Source of the DNA: Gemmiger sp. An87
Lineage (GTDB): Bacteria; Bacillota; Clostridia; Oscillospirales; Ruminococcaceae
NCBI RefSeq assembly: GCF_002159185.1
Contig: NZ_NFHD01000011.1
Coordinates: forward strand, 42,610 to 106,609
Reading direction: 5' to 3'
DNA length: 64,000 bases
Of this stretch, positions 1 through 9,076 are shown in pieces; position 1 is the first letter of the stretch; the number at the start of each line of letters is the position of its first letter. The notes beneath the pieces were generated by a model, which saw nothing but the letters and a program-made list of their open reading frames with translations, made no database searches and had not been told where the DNA came from. The position numbers and the translations under genes are program-made.

Positions 1-1
1 G

Positions 2-2545
2 CCGGAATATTATCATCGCCGTATTATTTTCTGGCATGATGAGGACAGAGAGTTCGAGGATAAGCTGGATGAAATTAAGCTGGACAATGCCAAACTGGTT
101 GCTTTGAACGGCAGCAACACCTTTATGGTGAAAAAGTTGCTGGGGAGCGATGACCAGACAAACAATTATTTGGTTTACAATCCTCTCTCTTTTGATAAGC
201 CGGATGATGACTGGCTGATTGACGTGAAACTGTACAGTGAAGAATTCCGTGCTGATCTGATTTCTATGTGGATGGATGAGATGGGCTTGGTGTCAAGTTT
301 TGCGATGCGGAAAGAGGTCAAACACTATCGAAAATTCTTTAATGCCAAGGAGCGCCGGGCAAAGGTAGCAGCTCAGAGTAAAACTCCGGAGAAACCGGCA
401 CAGCTGCACATCGCTGTCATGGCAGCAATCTGCGGTATCAAAGAACCCCAGCCGAATCAGATCATGCAGTGCGTGTTTCGTGCCGGTCTGGATAAGCAGA
501 ACAACCCGGTCTATCAGGATTTTGTAAACTATGGGGCGCAGGATGCTTTCTGGGCGATGGTGCGCCAAGGAACCGGCTACTGCGAGGAAGAAGGAGACAT
601 CGGGCAGCTGGCAATTCATTTACTGCTGACTGCATCTACTCGCACTATGTTCCCAGAACATCTGGCTGGCTTAGAAAGATTCCTGTCCCTTCCCCATCAG
701 GCATATTGCTATGACTTTGTGTCTGACTGGCTGCGGAGTGAGGATAATCATCAGCTTTATGAAATCGCCCGTTATGTGGAGGAAGAAGCCCACTTGCCGA
801 AACGGTTTAGCCAGCTGGCACTGGAAGATTTGGTGGATACCGAGTGCTTCCCATGTGTCAACGAAATCATTCTGACAAAGCTGATGACGGAAATCAGCAA
901 TCAAATCATTGATGCGGATGTCATTACGAAAATAGTGGAAAAACGGCGCACTTGTGTCTGGTATGCGGAGTTTGCCAACTTCTATGAGGGCATTTTGCAG
1001 GTGGCGAATATGCAGGAGTTCTTCAAAGAACATTCTGCCGGTTTCCACACGGCACAAGCTCGTGAGATCTGGAAGAACTACACCAATGATTACTACAGGA
1101 TGGATCGCTATTACCGACAGTTCCAGCTCTGCTTTCAGAGAAGCCTGGAAACCTCCAATATTCTGCTGGATGACCTGTTCAAGCACGTTGTGGATAAGGT
1201 AGAAGGGCTGTATTCTCACTGGTTCCTGGGTGAACTGGGAAGTAACTGGTCGGATGTGTGCGCCGATGAACTGGCACAGTACGGAAAGATACTGGAAATT
1301 CCCCAGCAGAAGGACTTCTATCGTTCCCGCATCAAAAATGCAGATTCCAGAATATTTGTCATTATCTCGGATGCCATGCGCTATGAGGTGGCGGCTACCC
1401 TTGCGGAAGAACTTGAGCGAGAGAACCAGAGCCAGGTGAAGCTGGCGAATATGCAGAGCATTTTCCCGTCGATCACTAAGTTTGGTATGGCTGCGCTACT
1501 TCCGCACACGAAGCTGTCTATCGAGGTGAAGAACGATGTTCTGACCGTTTTGGCTGATGGGCAGTCTACCGCAAGTACCAACCGTGACAAGGTGCTGAAA
1601 GCGGCTAATCCTGCAAGTGTGGTGTTGCAGTACAAGAACATCATCGGCATGAAACGTGCCGAGAGAAGCGCCTTGGTGAAAGGTATGGATGTTGTGTACA
1701 TCTACCACGATACCATTGATGAAGCAAGTCATACCTCTGATACCGCTGTTTTCACGGCTTGTGAGAAAGCAGTTTCTGAACTAAAAAACATGGTGCGTAT
1801 CATCGTAAATGAGTTTGGCGGCACGAATATTCTGATTACCGCAGACCACGGGTTCCTATACACATACAGTCCTCTGACTGAGGATAACAAGGCGGACAAA
1901 ACCAGCTTTAACAGCATGGATGTGGAATATGGCAGACGATACGCCATTATGCAGAAAGGTGCTTCGCCGGATTATCTGATGCCGGTAAAATTCCTGGATG
2001 GAGAAACCGAGTTTGAAGGTTTTGCACCGAGAGAAAACATTCGCATCAAGATGAATGGCGGTGGCTTGAACTTTGTCCATGGTGGTATCAGTTTGCAGGA
2101 AATGGTGGTTCCGGTCATTGACTATCACCATTTGAGAAATGATTCGATGGAATATAAGCGAAACAAACAGAAATACGATACAAAACCGGTTACTGTGAGC
2201 CTGCTGTCTGCAAGTCGGAAGATCAGCAATATGATTTTCAGCCTGAACTTCTATCAGAAGGATGCAGTGGGTGCGAACCGAGAAGCCGCAACCTATCAGG
2301 TTTATTTTACAGATTCTAATGGCAAGCAGATCAGTGATGTGCAGAAGATCATTGCCGATAAAACTACCGACAACGGCACAGAGCGTACATTCCGCTGTAC
2401 TTTCAATCTGAAGCCGCTGAAGTACAGCAATACCGGAACCTACTATCTGGTGATTGCAGACGAGCCGGGACTCCAGCTTCCGCAGCGTGAGGAATTTCAG
2501 ATTGACATTGCCTTTGCGGTGGACGAGTTCGACTTTTTCAGTTAA
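2..2545 (+). CDS. pglZ: BREX type 1 phosphatase-like PglZ, 5' end outside window
   Basis: The frame is open from base 2, so the gene begins upstream; the TTG at 104 is internal and not a credible start. At least 847 codons are visible. The PglZ alkaline-phosphatase-like core shows an Asp motif (ISDAMRYE, near 1364-1387), a central HDTIDEASHT stretch (about 1708-1737) and a DHGF metal-binding motif (about 1842-1853). PglZ is the signature protein of BREX phage-defence systems, which methylate host DNA and block phage replication without degrading phage DNA. brxL follows after 21 bp in the same direction, which is the usual type 1 order (brxA, brxB, brxC, pglX, pglZ, brxL). The other genes should lie just left of this window. 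The family call is sound; the full length is unseen. Confidence 0.93.
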   Translation, partial: PEYYHRRIIFWHDEDREFEDKLDEIKLDNAKLVALNGSNTFMVKKLLGSDDQTNNYLVYNPLSFDKPDDDWLIDVKLYSEEFRADLISMWMDEMGLVSSFAMRKEVKHYRKFFNAKERRAKVAAQSKTPEKPAQLHIAVMAAICGIKEPQPNQIMQCVFRAGLDKQNNPVYQDFVNYGAQDAFWAMVRQGTGYCEEEGDIGQLAIHLLLTASTRTMFPEHLAGLERFLSLPHQAYCYDFVSDWLRSEDNHQLYEIARYVEEEAHLPKRFSQLALEDLVDTECFPCVNEIILTKLMTEISNQIIDADVITKIVEKRRTCVWYAEFANFYEGILQVANMQEFFKEHSAGFHTAQAREIWKNYTNDYYRMDRYYRQFQLCFQRSLETSNILLDDLFKHVVDKVEGLYSHWFLGELGSNWSDVCADELAQYGKILEIPQQKDFYRSRIKNADSRIFVIISDAMRYEVAATLAEELERENQSQVKLANMQSIFPSITKFGMAALLPHTKLSIEVKNDVLTVLADGQSTASTNRDKVLKAANPASVVLQYKNIIGMKRAERSALVKGMDVVYIYHDTIDEASHTSDTAVFTACEKAVSELKNMVRIIVNEFGGTNILITADHGFLYTYSPLTEDNKADKTSFNSMDVEYGRRYAIMQKGASPDYLMPVKFLDGETEFEGFAPRENIRIKMNGGGLNFVHGGISLQEMVVPVIDYHHLRNDSMEYKRNKQKYDTKPVTVSLLSASRKISNMIFSLNFYQKDAVGANREAATYQVYFTDSNGKQISDVQKIIADKTTDNGTERTFRCTFNLKPLKYSNTGTYYLVIADEPGLQLPQREEFQIDIAFAVDEFDFFS

Positions 2546-2566
2546 GCATCGCAGGAGGAACCAAGG

Positions 2567-4630
2567 ATGGAACAGATGAATGAGTGTGAAAGCACTCGTG
2601 ATGAAATAAAAGAAAAACTCCGTCAGCATTTTGACGGAAAGATTGTCCGTAAAGACTTAACCAAGAAAATCAAAGAAGGAGCTAATGTCCCGGTATATGT
2701 CCTGGAATTTCTGCTGGGACAGTATTGTAGCTCCGATGACGAAGAAGTGATTGAATCCGGTGTGCAGACAGTAAAAAGGATTCTCGCTGATAACTTTGTA
2801 CGTCCAGATGAAGCACAGAAAATCCTTTCCAAACTACGTCAAAAAGGTAGTCATACTGTCATTGATATGATCACCGTCCATTTGGATATAAAAAGGAATT
2901 GCTTCTTCGCCTCCTTCTCGAATTTAGGGCTGACTAATGTGCCCATCGAAGATGAATATCCGGAAAAATACGACCGCCTGTTATGCGGCGGTATCTGGTG
3001 CATTGTGCAGCTGGATTATGAATATGTGGAGGAAGAAAAGCAGAACGGTTATCCGATTCAAATCCGTAAACTGACGCCGATTCAGATGCCGCATATTGAT
3101 ATTGCAGACCTGAAACAGGGACGAAAGGCTTTTTCCAAAGAAGAATGGATTGACATCCTGCTCCGTTCTATTGGTATGGAGCCGGATGCACTTTCCTATC
3201 GTGAAAAATGGTTGCTTCTGACCCGTATGATTCCATTGGTGGAGAATAACTTCAACCTTTGTGAGCTCGGTCCCCGCAGTACCGGTAAATCTCATCTGTA
3301 CAAGGAGATTTCTCCAAACAGTATTTTGGTTTCCGGTGGTCAGACGACGGTTGCGAACCTTTTCTACAACATGGGAAGAAAAACAGTAGGTCTGGTTGGT
3401 TTATGGGATTGTGTTGCCTTTGATGAGGTAGCGGGAATTCGTTTTAAGGACAAAGACGGAATCCAGATTATGAAAGACTATATGGCATCTGGTTCTTTTG
3501 CCCGTGGTAAAGAGGAAAAAGCGGCTTCCGCATCTATGGTATTTGTCGGAAACATCAACCAGAGCGTAGATGTCCTTCTGAAAACTTCCAGCCTGTTTGA
3601 CCCGTTCCCGCCTGAAATGGGCACGGATACAGCATTTTTAGACCGTATGCACTGCTACCTGCCGGGATGGGAAATTCCGAAGTTCAGACCGGAGCATTTT
3701 ACGAACGACTATGGGTTCATCAGCGATTATCTAGCTGAGTTTATCCGTGAGCTGCGGAAGGAACAATATGGTGATGCCATTGACCGGTACTTCCGACTTG
3801 GAAAAAACCTGAACCAGAGAGATACCATTGCAGTTAGAAGAATGGTTGACGGTTATCTGAAACTGGTTTATCCGGATGGAGAGTTTACCAAAGAACAGCT
3901 GGAAGAAGTTCTTCAGCTGGCGCTGGAAATGCGTCGCCGTGTAAAAGAGCAGCTGAAAAAGCTGGGCGGTATGGAGTTCTATGATGTGAACTTCTCCTAC
4001 ATTGATATGGATGATATGTCCGAACATTATGTGTCTGTACCAGAACAAGGCGGCGGAAAGTTAATTCCGGAAGGAATGTGCAACCCTGGACAGGTCTATA
4101 CTGCTTCTCAAGGTAAGAGCGGTATGATCGGTGTGTTCCGGCTGGAGTCCCAGATGCTTCCTGGAAACGGAAAGTTTGAAAGAACTGGCATTGGAACTGA
4201 CCGTGATGCGAAAGAATCTACCAACACGGCATTTAATTTTCTGAAGGCAAATGCTAACCGTATTAGTGGCAGCATCAGTACCACGATGAAGGACTATATT
4301 ATCAACTATCAGGATTTGCAGGGCATTGGTATGACCGGTAAACTGGCACTGCCTACGTTAATTGCTTTGTGTTCTGTCGCATTGGGAAAGCCGGTGCAGA
4401 GTTCTCTGGTCGTGTTGGGTGAGATCAGCATCAGCGGAACGATGATAAAGGTGGATGAGCTTGCAAGTACGTTGCAGGTGTGTCTGGACAGCGGTGCAAA
4501 ACGAGTGCTGATACCAAGTACATCTTTCGTCGATTTTGCGACAGTTCCTCCAGATTTAATGAGTGCATTTCAGTTGATTCCTTATCAGAGCGCAGAGGAT
4601 GCCGTGTTTAAGGCTTTAGGGGTAGAGTAA
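2567..4630 (+). CDS. brxL: BREX type 1 Lon-like AAA+ protein BrxL
   Basis: A 687-residue protein, the usual BrxL length. The start follows a strong GGAGG ribosome site 21 bp after pglZ. A Walker A motif (GPRSTGKSHLY) lies near residue 235 and a Walker B-like stretch (CVAFDEVAG) near 283, giving an AAA+ core. The last 110 residues resemble the Lon protease fold (GEISISG, then AKRVLIP). Aligned by eye to Lon, the catalytic Ser of GPSAG and the Lys of GGLKEK are both replaced, so peptidase activity is doubtful. In BREX the protein acts with PglZ and other Brx proteins against phage. It closes the BREX operon; 74 bp separate it from the next gene. Confidence 0.93.
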   Translation: MEQMNECESTRDEIKEKLRQHFDGKIVRKDLTKKIKEGANVPVYVLEFLLGQYCSSDDEEVIESGVQTVKRILADNFVRPDEAQKILSKLRQKGSHTVIDMITVHLDIKRNCFFASFSNLGLTNVPIEDEYPEKYDRLLCGGIWCIVQLDYEYVEEEKQNGYPIQIRKLTPIQMPHIDIADLKQGRKAFSKEEWIDILLRSIGMEPDALSYREKWLLLTRMIPLVENNFNLCELGPRSTGKSHLYKEISPNSILVSGGQTTVANLFYNMGRKTVGLVGLWDCVAFDEVAGIRFKDKDGIQIMKDYMASGSFARGKEEKAASASMVFVGNINQSVDVLLKTSSLFDPFPPEMGTDTAFLDRMHCYLPGWEIPKFRPEHFTNDYGFISDYLAEFIRELRKEQYGDAIDRYFRLGKNLNQRDTIAVRRMVDGYLKLVYPDGEFTKEQLEEVLQLALEMRRRVKEQLKKLGGMEFYDVNFSYIDMDDMSEHYVSVPEQGGGKLIPEGMCNPGQVYTASQGKSGMIGVFRLESQMLPGNGKFERTGIGTDRDAKESTNTAFNFLKANANRISGSISTTMKDYIINYQDLQGIGMTGKLALPTLIALCSVALGKPVQSSLVVLGEISISGTMIKVDELASTLQVCLDSGAKRVLIPSTSFVDFATVPPDLMSAFQLIPYQSAEDAVFKALGVE

Positions 4631-4704
4631 TCAGTAAAACCTGCCTATTCTCTTAACACATAGAAAAAACGATTACACAGTAGCAACTAAGGGAGGTTGA
4701 TAGC

Positions 4705-5469
4705 ATGAAGGAAAAAAGTCCAAGTTTTCTGAAGATTGTATATTTTGATGAAGCTGCGGCACAGGATTATTTGGACATTACAAATGGAGGCAGACTTGAT
4801 TGGAGCAAAGAAGAAAACAGAAAGCGTGCTGCTCAAATACTTGCGGAAATTGAGGCACAAGCAAAGGGTGGTTTTAATATAATTAGCTTCTTAAAAGGAA
4901 GTATATCTGGAAATATTGATGCTAAGACCAGTGGTGAAGTATCTAAATTATTAGACACGACAATAAAGAATACCCTGCTGACAGACTATATAGCAAAGGC
5001 GCATACAGACGAAAAAATCAAAAAATTCGGGGACTCTGGGGTTTACGCTCCTAAAAACTCAGTGACTCTGTATAAAATGTATAGCTCATATCTGTCAATT
5101 GTTCCAAAAGAGCAATTACCGTTTGACTTTGATGTAGAGAAATTAAATGAAGCTGTACTAGGTGAACGAGGTTATTATGCTATGTTGCTGAAAACAGAAA
5201 GTGTGCCTTCATCTGTTCTGAGATTTAACATCAATGCATTCAAAAATAACTATAGTCTCGCTGATTTGAGCAAAATGAATCTTACATATTATGGGGTTGA
5301 AGTTGGAACTTGTAAACAGGCGGAATTAGGTATAGATCAAGAATTTGACTTTCAAGGGAAGTCACCGAAGGTAACCGCCGAAAGTGTATTAGGGATGAAC
5401 GAAGATGCACCAAACCAGGAAAACGACCTTGCAGTATATGATATTGTACTAGCGGGAGTAAAAGCATGA
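4705..5469 (+). CDS. DUF6414 family protein
   Basis: A 254-residue soluble protein with a DUF6414-like N-terminus (KIVYFDE at residues 10-16). A Gly/Ser-rich, possibly amphipathic segment (near residues 52-72) follows. No catalytic motif is recognisable and no signal peptide or clear membrane helix is seen. ATG 4705 follows a GGGAGGTTGATAGC ribosome site. The stop overlaps the start of the AAA+ ATPase by 4 bp, so the two are translationally coupled and likely work together. The base composition is clearly more AT-rich than the BREX genes on the left, pointing to a separately acquired cassette. DUF6414 proteins are known to me mainly from variable islands; the biochemical role is unknown. Confidence 0.7.
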   Translation: MKEKSPSFLKIVYFDEAAAQDYLDITNGGRLDWSKEENRKRAAQILAEIEAQAKGGFNIISFLKGSISGNIDAKTSGEVSKLLDTTIKNTLLTDYIAKAHTDEKIKKFGDSGVYAPKNSVTLYKMYSSYLSIVPKEQLPFDFDVEKLNEAVLGERGYYAMLLKTESVPSSVLRFNINAFKNNYSLADLSKMNLTYYGVEVGTCKQAELGIDQEFDFQGKSPKVTAESVLGMNEDAPNQENDLAVYDIVLAGVKA

Positions 5470-6605
5470 AAAAAATTGTTTTATTTTATGGCTCTGATAG
5501 AGCTTTTGCAGAAATTATACCCAAGGGTCATAGAAATCTGCTGAGTATTGCCATGCAAATGGATGACGAGAGCAAGAAAATTGTAATGGAAGTTAAAGGA
5601 TTTCCACAGCAAGAATCAGAGCCGGAAAAGCCCAAAAAGAAAAAGCCACGTGTTGCTAATCTGGTAATATACGCAAATGAATACAATAGTGTCAATGAAC
5701 ACGTTATTACAAACTTCATTGATTTCATAGCCCAAATCAATGTAACCAATATGTATATTCAAAATCCACCAGCGCTGTTACTCGATCAAGTTGAAAGAGT
5801 ATATGGTGATAGTTGTGAGATTAAACCTAAGCATCAAAAGTACAATGCTATAAGCGAGGATATTATCAAACGTATATATGCTGGATTCGATGACAGAATT
5901 ATTGGTCAGGAATCTGTAAAAATGAAACTGCTGAAAGCTCTTTACCCCCTTATGGATAATAGGCAGAACAAACCCGTTGTAATATTATTCTACGGGGATT
6001 CTGGACTTGGAAAAACAGAAACAGTACAGTACCTTACAGAGTTACTTGGAGGTGTGCTGCTTAGAAAACAGTTTTCTATGTACCAGAATAATGAGTTCTC
6101 AAATTATCTTTTTGGAGGAAAGCATAATCAGAAGAGCTTTGCTAAAGACTTACTAGCCAGAGACTCTAATGTCATTTTGCTTGATGAGTTTGATAAAGCG
6201 AATCCCGTTTTCCATAGCGCATTTTATCAATTGTTTGATGAGGGAATTTTTGAGGATCAAAATTACAAAGTGGATGTTCGTCATGCAGTGATTTTTTGTA
6301 CATCAAACTATCAGACAGAAGATGAAATCAAAGAAAAGCTAGGATTGCCAATATATAATCGTTTTGATGCGATTATTAAGTTTAACCCACTTTCTAATTA
6401 TGCAAAGACGAAAATTGCGGAATTGGCGTTGAAAAATACTGATAATGGTGATGTGTTACCGAATGAAATCAGAGAAAGAGTGGTTTCTGCATCTATGGAA
6501 TTAAGTAACGCTAGAGAAATTCAGCGATTGGTCAAAGATACTATTTCACTGCACGAAATAAAGAAAATTTGTAATGGATTGAAACTGGAAAATGGAACGA
6601 ATTAA
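5466..6605 (+). CDS. ClpB/ClpX-like AAA+ ATPase with novel N-terminal domain
   Basis: A 379-residue protein. Residues 1-130 form an unrecognised N-terminal domain with a Lys/Pro-rich linker (KPKKKKPR near residue 58). An AAA+ module follows: IIGQESVKMKLL near 140, Walker A GDSGLGKTE near 178, Walker B VILLDEFDK near 237, sensor 1 CTSN near 278 and an Arg-finger-like YNRFD near 297. This resembles the Clp/Hsp100 remodelling family but has a single ATPase module and no peptidase-docking loop that I can identify. It starts inside the DUF6414 stop and overlaps the MmcQ-like gene by 14 bp, so the three genes form one tight operon. A two- or three-gene defence module is inferred, not shown. Confidence 0.8.
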   Translation: MKKIVLFYGSDRAFAEIIPKGHRNLLSIAMQMDDESKKIVMEVKGFPQQESEPEKPKKKKPRVANLVIYANEYNSVNEHVITNFIDFIAQINVTNMYIQNPPALLLDQVERVYGDSCEIKPKHQKYNAISEDIIKRIYAGFDDRIIGQESVKMKLLKALYPLMDNRQNKPVVILFYGDSGLGKTETVQYLTELLGGVLLRKQFSMYQNNEFSNYLFGGKHNQKSFAKDLLARDSNVILLDEFDKANPVFHSAFYQLFDEGIFEDQNYKVDVRHAVIFCTSNYQTEDEIKEKLGLPIYNRFDAIIKFNPLSNYAKTKIAELALKNTDNGDVLPNEIRERVVSASMELSNAREIQRLVKDTISLHEIKKICNGLKLENGTN

Positions 6606-6942
6606 ACTGTTTGAATGGGTAAAAGGAATGTACGGTACAGAGCCAGACTATCCTTGGAATGATTGGAATGCCGTCCTTCGCCATGCAGAAAACAAAAAAT
6701 GGTATGCTCTGATTATGGAAGTGCCTGCTCAAAAGCTCGGATTGGATGAAAACCGTATTATAGACATCTTAAATGTTAAATGTGATCCTCTTTTGATCGG
6801 TTCACTGCGCAGCAAATCAGGATATTTTCCCGCATACCACATGAATAAAGAAAAATGGTTGAGCATTGCCTTGGATGGCAGTGTTCAAGAGGATGAAATA
6901 AAAGATCTTCTGGATATGAGTTATAAACTGACTCAAAAGTGA
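6592..6942 (+). CDS. MmcQ/YjbR family DNA-binding-like protein
   Basis: A 116-residue protein matching the MmcQ/YjbR fold (CyaY-like). It has an N-terminal ERIKLFEWVK helix, an HAENKKWYALIM strand, LLIGSLRSKSGYFPAYHMNKEKW in the middle and a helical LLDMSYKLT tail. Family members are small and sometimes bind DNA; their role is poorly known. The ATG at 6592 overlaps the AAA+ gene, so it is the third gene of that operon. Its tail meets a hairpin at 6982-7016. It could be an ordinary housekeeping-like passenger instead of part of a defence module. Confidence 0.75.
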   Translation: MERIKLFEWVKGMYGTEPDYPWNDWNAVLRHAENKKWYALIMEVPAQKLGLDENRIIDILNVKCDPLLIGSLRSKSGYFPAYHMNKEKWLSIALDGSVQEDEIKDLLDMSYKLTQK

Positions 6943-6981
6943 GCTTTTCAATTCTTTTGATGGCTTGACTCCTTAAATGCA

Positions 6982-7016
6982 AAAGCAGACCTGTAAACTC
7001 GGCACAGGTCTGCTTT
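6982..7016. terminator. Bidirectional hairpin terminator
   Basis: AAAGCAGACCTGT pairs with ACAGGTCTGCTTT across a 9-base loop, with A and T runs at the two ends. It sits between the converging MmcQ-like gene and the DUF3791 gene, so it can end transcripts from both sides. Confidence 0.85.
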
Positions 7017-7033
7017 ATGAATTTGGAACCATC

Positions 7034-7246
7034 TTAATTTTTCTCTTTATACTCGGAAATCAGTTCCTCTGTCAAATACTCATCGCTCATACAGTGCAGA
7101 TCAGATACTCCTTCACTTATTAGACGATAAATGGTTGAACGATAGAAGAAGCTTAAGGCATCATCCAAGGACAGGTTTTCTTTTTCCGAAAATTGCTCGA
7201 TAATTCGGGCATATTTTTTTTGCAATAAAATAGGATTGGCGGTCAA
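7034..7246 (-). CDS. DUF3791 family small protein
   Basis: A 70-residue helical protein with the DUF3791-type pattern: a helix with acidic spacing, then DLHCMSDEYLTEEL. It is the last gene of a run and overlaps the DUF3990 gene stop by 4 bp. In known DUF3791/DUF3990 clusters the small protein accompanies a larger ADP-ribosyltransferase-like partner and may be its antitoxin. That role is inferred from position and size. Confidence 0.7.
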   Translation of the reverse strand: MTANPILLQKKYARIIEQFSEKENLSLDDALSFFYRSTIYRLISEGVSDLHCMSDEYLTEELISEYKEKN

Positions 7247-7716
7247 ATCTGTTCACTCCCTTCATAGTGCAGATACTCATCAAGAGCGTTCTGCGTTCGG
7301 AAACATATTTGTAAGTTGGGCTTTTCATAGCGCAGGCGGCGAATCGCTTCTCCTTTGTCAATCAGATTATCAAAGTAAAGCTCAACGGTATTAAATACCT
7401 TATCGTTGGCGACACCGCCAATCACTATATCATAATCTGTTGTATCATTTCCAGTTCTGCATTTCAGAATAAAGTCGAGCCATTCTTCAGAATAGCTTTC
7501 AAATATCAAAATCTTAAGTTCCTGATAAGCCTTTTCATCAAAAATATAACGAGAAACAATTCCGTTTTTGCCACGACGCTTGAATTTTTCACACCACTTT
7601 ACTGCTTGATCGTAAAGAGGTGTTGTGTAAAAGCCACGTCCAAAATCGACATTTTCTCTGGAATGTAATAAATCTGGAGTTTGAATTTCCAGATAGGAGC
7701 CATGATATAAAATCAT
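7243..7716 (-). CDS. DUF3990 protein, ADP-ribosyltransferase-like toxin candidate
   Basis: A 157-residue protein. The N-terminus reads ILYHGS, then DFGRGFYTT near residue 25, the His and Tyr positions typical of ADP-ribosyltransferase-like folds. A YDIVIGGVANDKVF segment follows near 95, and LQICFRTQNALDEYL near the end. DUF3990 proteins are usually found beside DUF3791 proteins in Bacillota and look like toxin-antitoxin units. Here two DUF3791 genes flank it and overlap it by 4 bp at each side, giving a tightly coupled trio. The enzymatic activity is predicted only; the catalytic Glu is not assigned with certainty. Confidence 0.75.
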   Translation of the reverse strand: MILYHGSYLEIQTPDLLHSRENVDFGRGFYTTPLYDQAVKWCEKFKRRGKNGIVSRYIFDEKAYQELKILIFESYSEEWLDFILKCRTGNDTTDYDIVIGGVANDKVFNTVELYFDNLIDKGEAIRRLRYEKPNLQICFRTQNALDEYLHYEGSEQI

Positions 7717-7952
7717 AATTGGATACCCCTTTCTTCCATTAAGCTGATAATATCATCTACGATATAGTCCTTACTTTGGGTATGAAGCATCTCATACTCC
7801 GGTACGATATAGCTACTCAAAATATCGCTTTTTTCAGTCAACGCCTGATAAACTTCTTCGGCATTTTTTCCCAGCTTGATGGCAATATTTTCGATACAGA
7901 ATACAGCAAATTCCAGCTCATCTGTATTTGTTATTTTAGAGTTATCTAACAT
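7713..7952 (-). CDS. DUF3791 family small protein, second copy
   Basis: A 79-residue helical protein sharing the layout of the 70-residue gene downstream: an N-terminal helix, a LGKNAEEVYQAL helix, then EMLHTQSKDYIVDDI. It begins the trio and its stop overlaps the DUF3990 start. The RBS (GGGGGTG) lies just before the ATG. A likely antitoxin-like partner by analogy; no function has been shown here. Confidence 0.7.
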   Translation of the reverse strand: MLDNSKITNTDELEFAVFCIENIAIKLGKNAEEVYQALTEKSDILSSYIVPEYEMLHTQSKDYIVDDIISLMEERGIQL

Positions 7953-7970
7953 GGTTGAAGCACCCCCCTG

Positions 7971-8534
7971 TTATTCGTAATCAAAATGGTTTGTATCGTC
8001 GTAATCTCCAAGATCGTCTTTCAGGAAATCTGACTTCCGGATGTACATGGGATTTAGCAGCTCACCTTTTTCGTGCAGAAGGCTGAATTTATAGTCCAGC
8101 AGTGCTGCGGGAACGTAAAGCTGTTTTGCGGTTTCAAAGAAAGAGTATTCGGACAAAAGCTCTAATACTTCGCTATCTTCTAAGAGTAACTCTGCTGCAA
8201 AGAAGTTTGCTTCATCTTCTTCCAACGAGCTACCGTCCAACACTTCCATTTCCTGAAATCCTTTCATCATGGCAATCTGAGCATGAAGCACAGCGTGTCC
8301 TAATTCGTGAGCAACTAAGATACGTTCCAATATATCATTCACATTACTGTCAATGACAATATTCTTTTGTCTCGACTGGTAGAAGAAAAATCCTTTTAAT
8401 TTTTTCTCCATATCATAAAAATGAATTTTGATTCCCAGACATTTGCAAAGCTCATAAGGATCTCTGGTGTCATATTTTTTTATCAGTTTTTCAACTGTTT
8501 CAATAATGCGTGCTGCCGTTCTCACTTGCTTCAC
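7971..8534 (-). CDS. ImmA/IrrE family metallopeptidase
   Basis: A 187-residue zinc peptidase of the ImmA/IrrE family. The HELGH zinc motif is at residues 76-80 and the third-ligand helix EEDEANFFAAELL follows near 105. In ICEBs1 and related elements, ImmA cleaves the paired XRE repressor to switch on excision and transfer genes after damage or quorum signals. The XRE gene lies 56 bp upstream on the same strand, matching that arrangement. The inferred job is anti-repressor for element A. A start ATG with GGAGGTGAAGC upstream supports the chosen N-terminus. Confidence 0.88.
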   Translation of the reverse strand: MKQVRTAARIIETVEKLIKKYDTRDPYELCKCLGIKIHFYDMEKKLKGFFFYQSRQKNIVIDSNVNDILERILVAHELGHAVLHAQIAMMKGFQEMEVLDGSSLEEDEANFFAAELLLEDSEVLELLSEYSFFETAKQLYVPAALLDYKFSLLHEKGELLNPMYIRKSDFLKDDLGDYDDTNHFDYE

Positions 8535-8590
8535 CTCCTAATCGGACACAGAAAACAGTTATCTGCGAGTGAGGTCTGACTTAATGGCTG

Positions 8591-9040
8591 CTATTCCGTT
8601 TGCTTGTGTTTTCTGTATTTTTTAGGAGTGAATTTTTCCCTTGCATTCTTTTTGGAGTCCATATAGACCGACATCAACGCCTGAAAAAACACATCTTTGG
8701 CATCTTCATCCAGATCTCCACCGGCAAATAAAGAACTTACTCGTCCTAATACTTCCTGAGCTTCCTTTGCACCTTTGGCACCAAACTGCTTTCGTGCTTC
8801 AGCGAGGAACATATCTTCATCTATACGGCTTTGTTTGTCGGTTTCCTCATCGTCCAAAAGATAAGAAACAGATATATGCAAGGCTTCCGCCAATTTTCTG
8901 ATATTGCTTTTTCGAGGGAGTGTTCCCAACTGCTCATAGGTGTAGAGAGAGCGTTCAGAGATTCCGGTTAACTGGGCAAGTTCTGTCTGAGAAAGATTCA
9001 TTGCCAACCGAGCCTCCTTTACTTTTTCGCCAAATGTCAT
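8591..9040 (-). CDS. XRE family repressor, ImmR-like
   Basis: A 149-residue protein with an N-terminal Cro/C1 HTH: LSQTELAQLTGISERSLYTYEQ near residues 17-38, then LAEALHISVSYLL. The C-terminal half is helical and acidic, then basic at the tail (TPKKYRKHKQ). It is divergent from the ArpU-like gene across a 300-bp region with repeated AACTTCCGA-type motifs, so it probably represses both directions. The neighbouring ImmA peptidase would relieve repression. Confidence 0.88.
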   Translation of the reverse strand: MTFGEKVKEARLAMNLSQTELAQLTGISERSLYTYEQLGTLPRKSNIRKLAEALHISVSYLLDDEETDKQSRIDEDMFLAEARKQFGAKGAKEAQEVLGRVSSLFAGGDLDEDAKDVFFQALMSVYMDSKKNAREKFTPKKYRKHKQTE

Positions 9041-9076
9041 ATCCTTTCCTTCCTTTCTATGAAATTATTTATTCAT

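Noticed and set aside
104..106. TTG at 104 as the start of pglZ
   Set aside because: The frame is open to the window edge and encodes PglZ-like residues upstream, so the gene simply begins outside.
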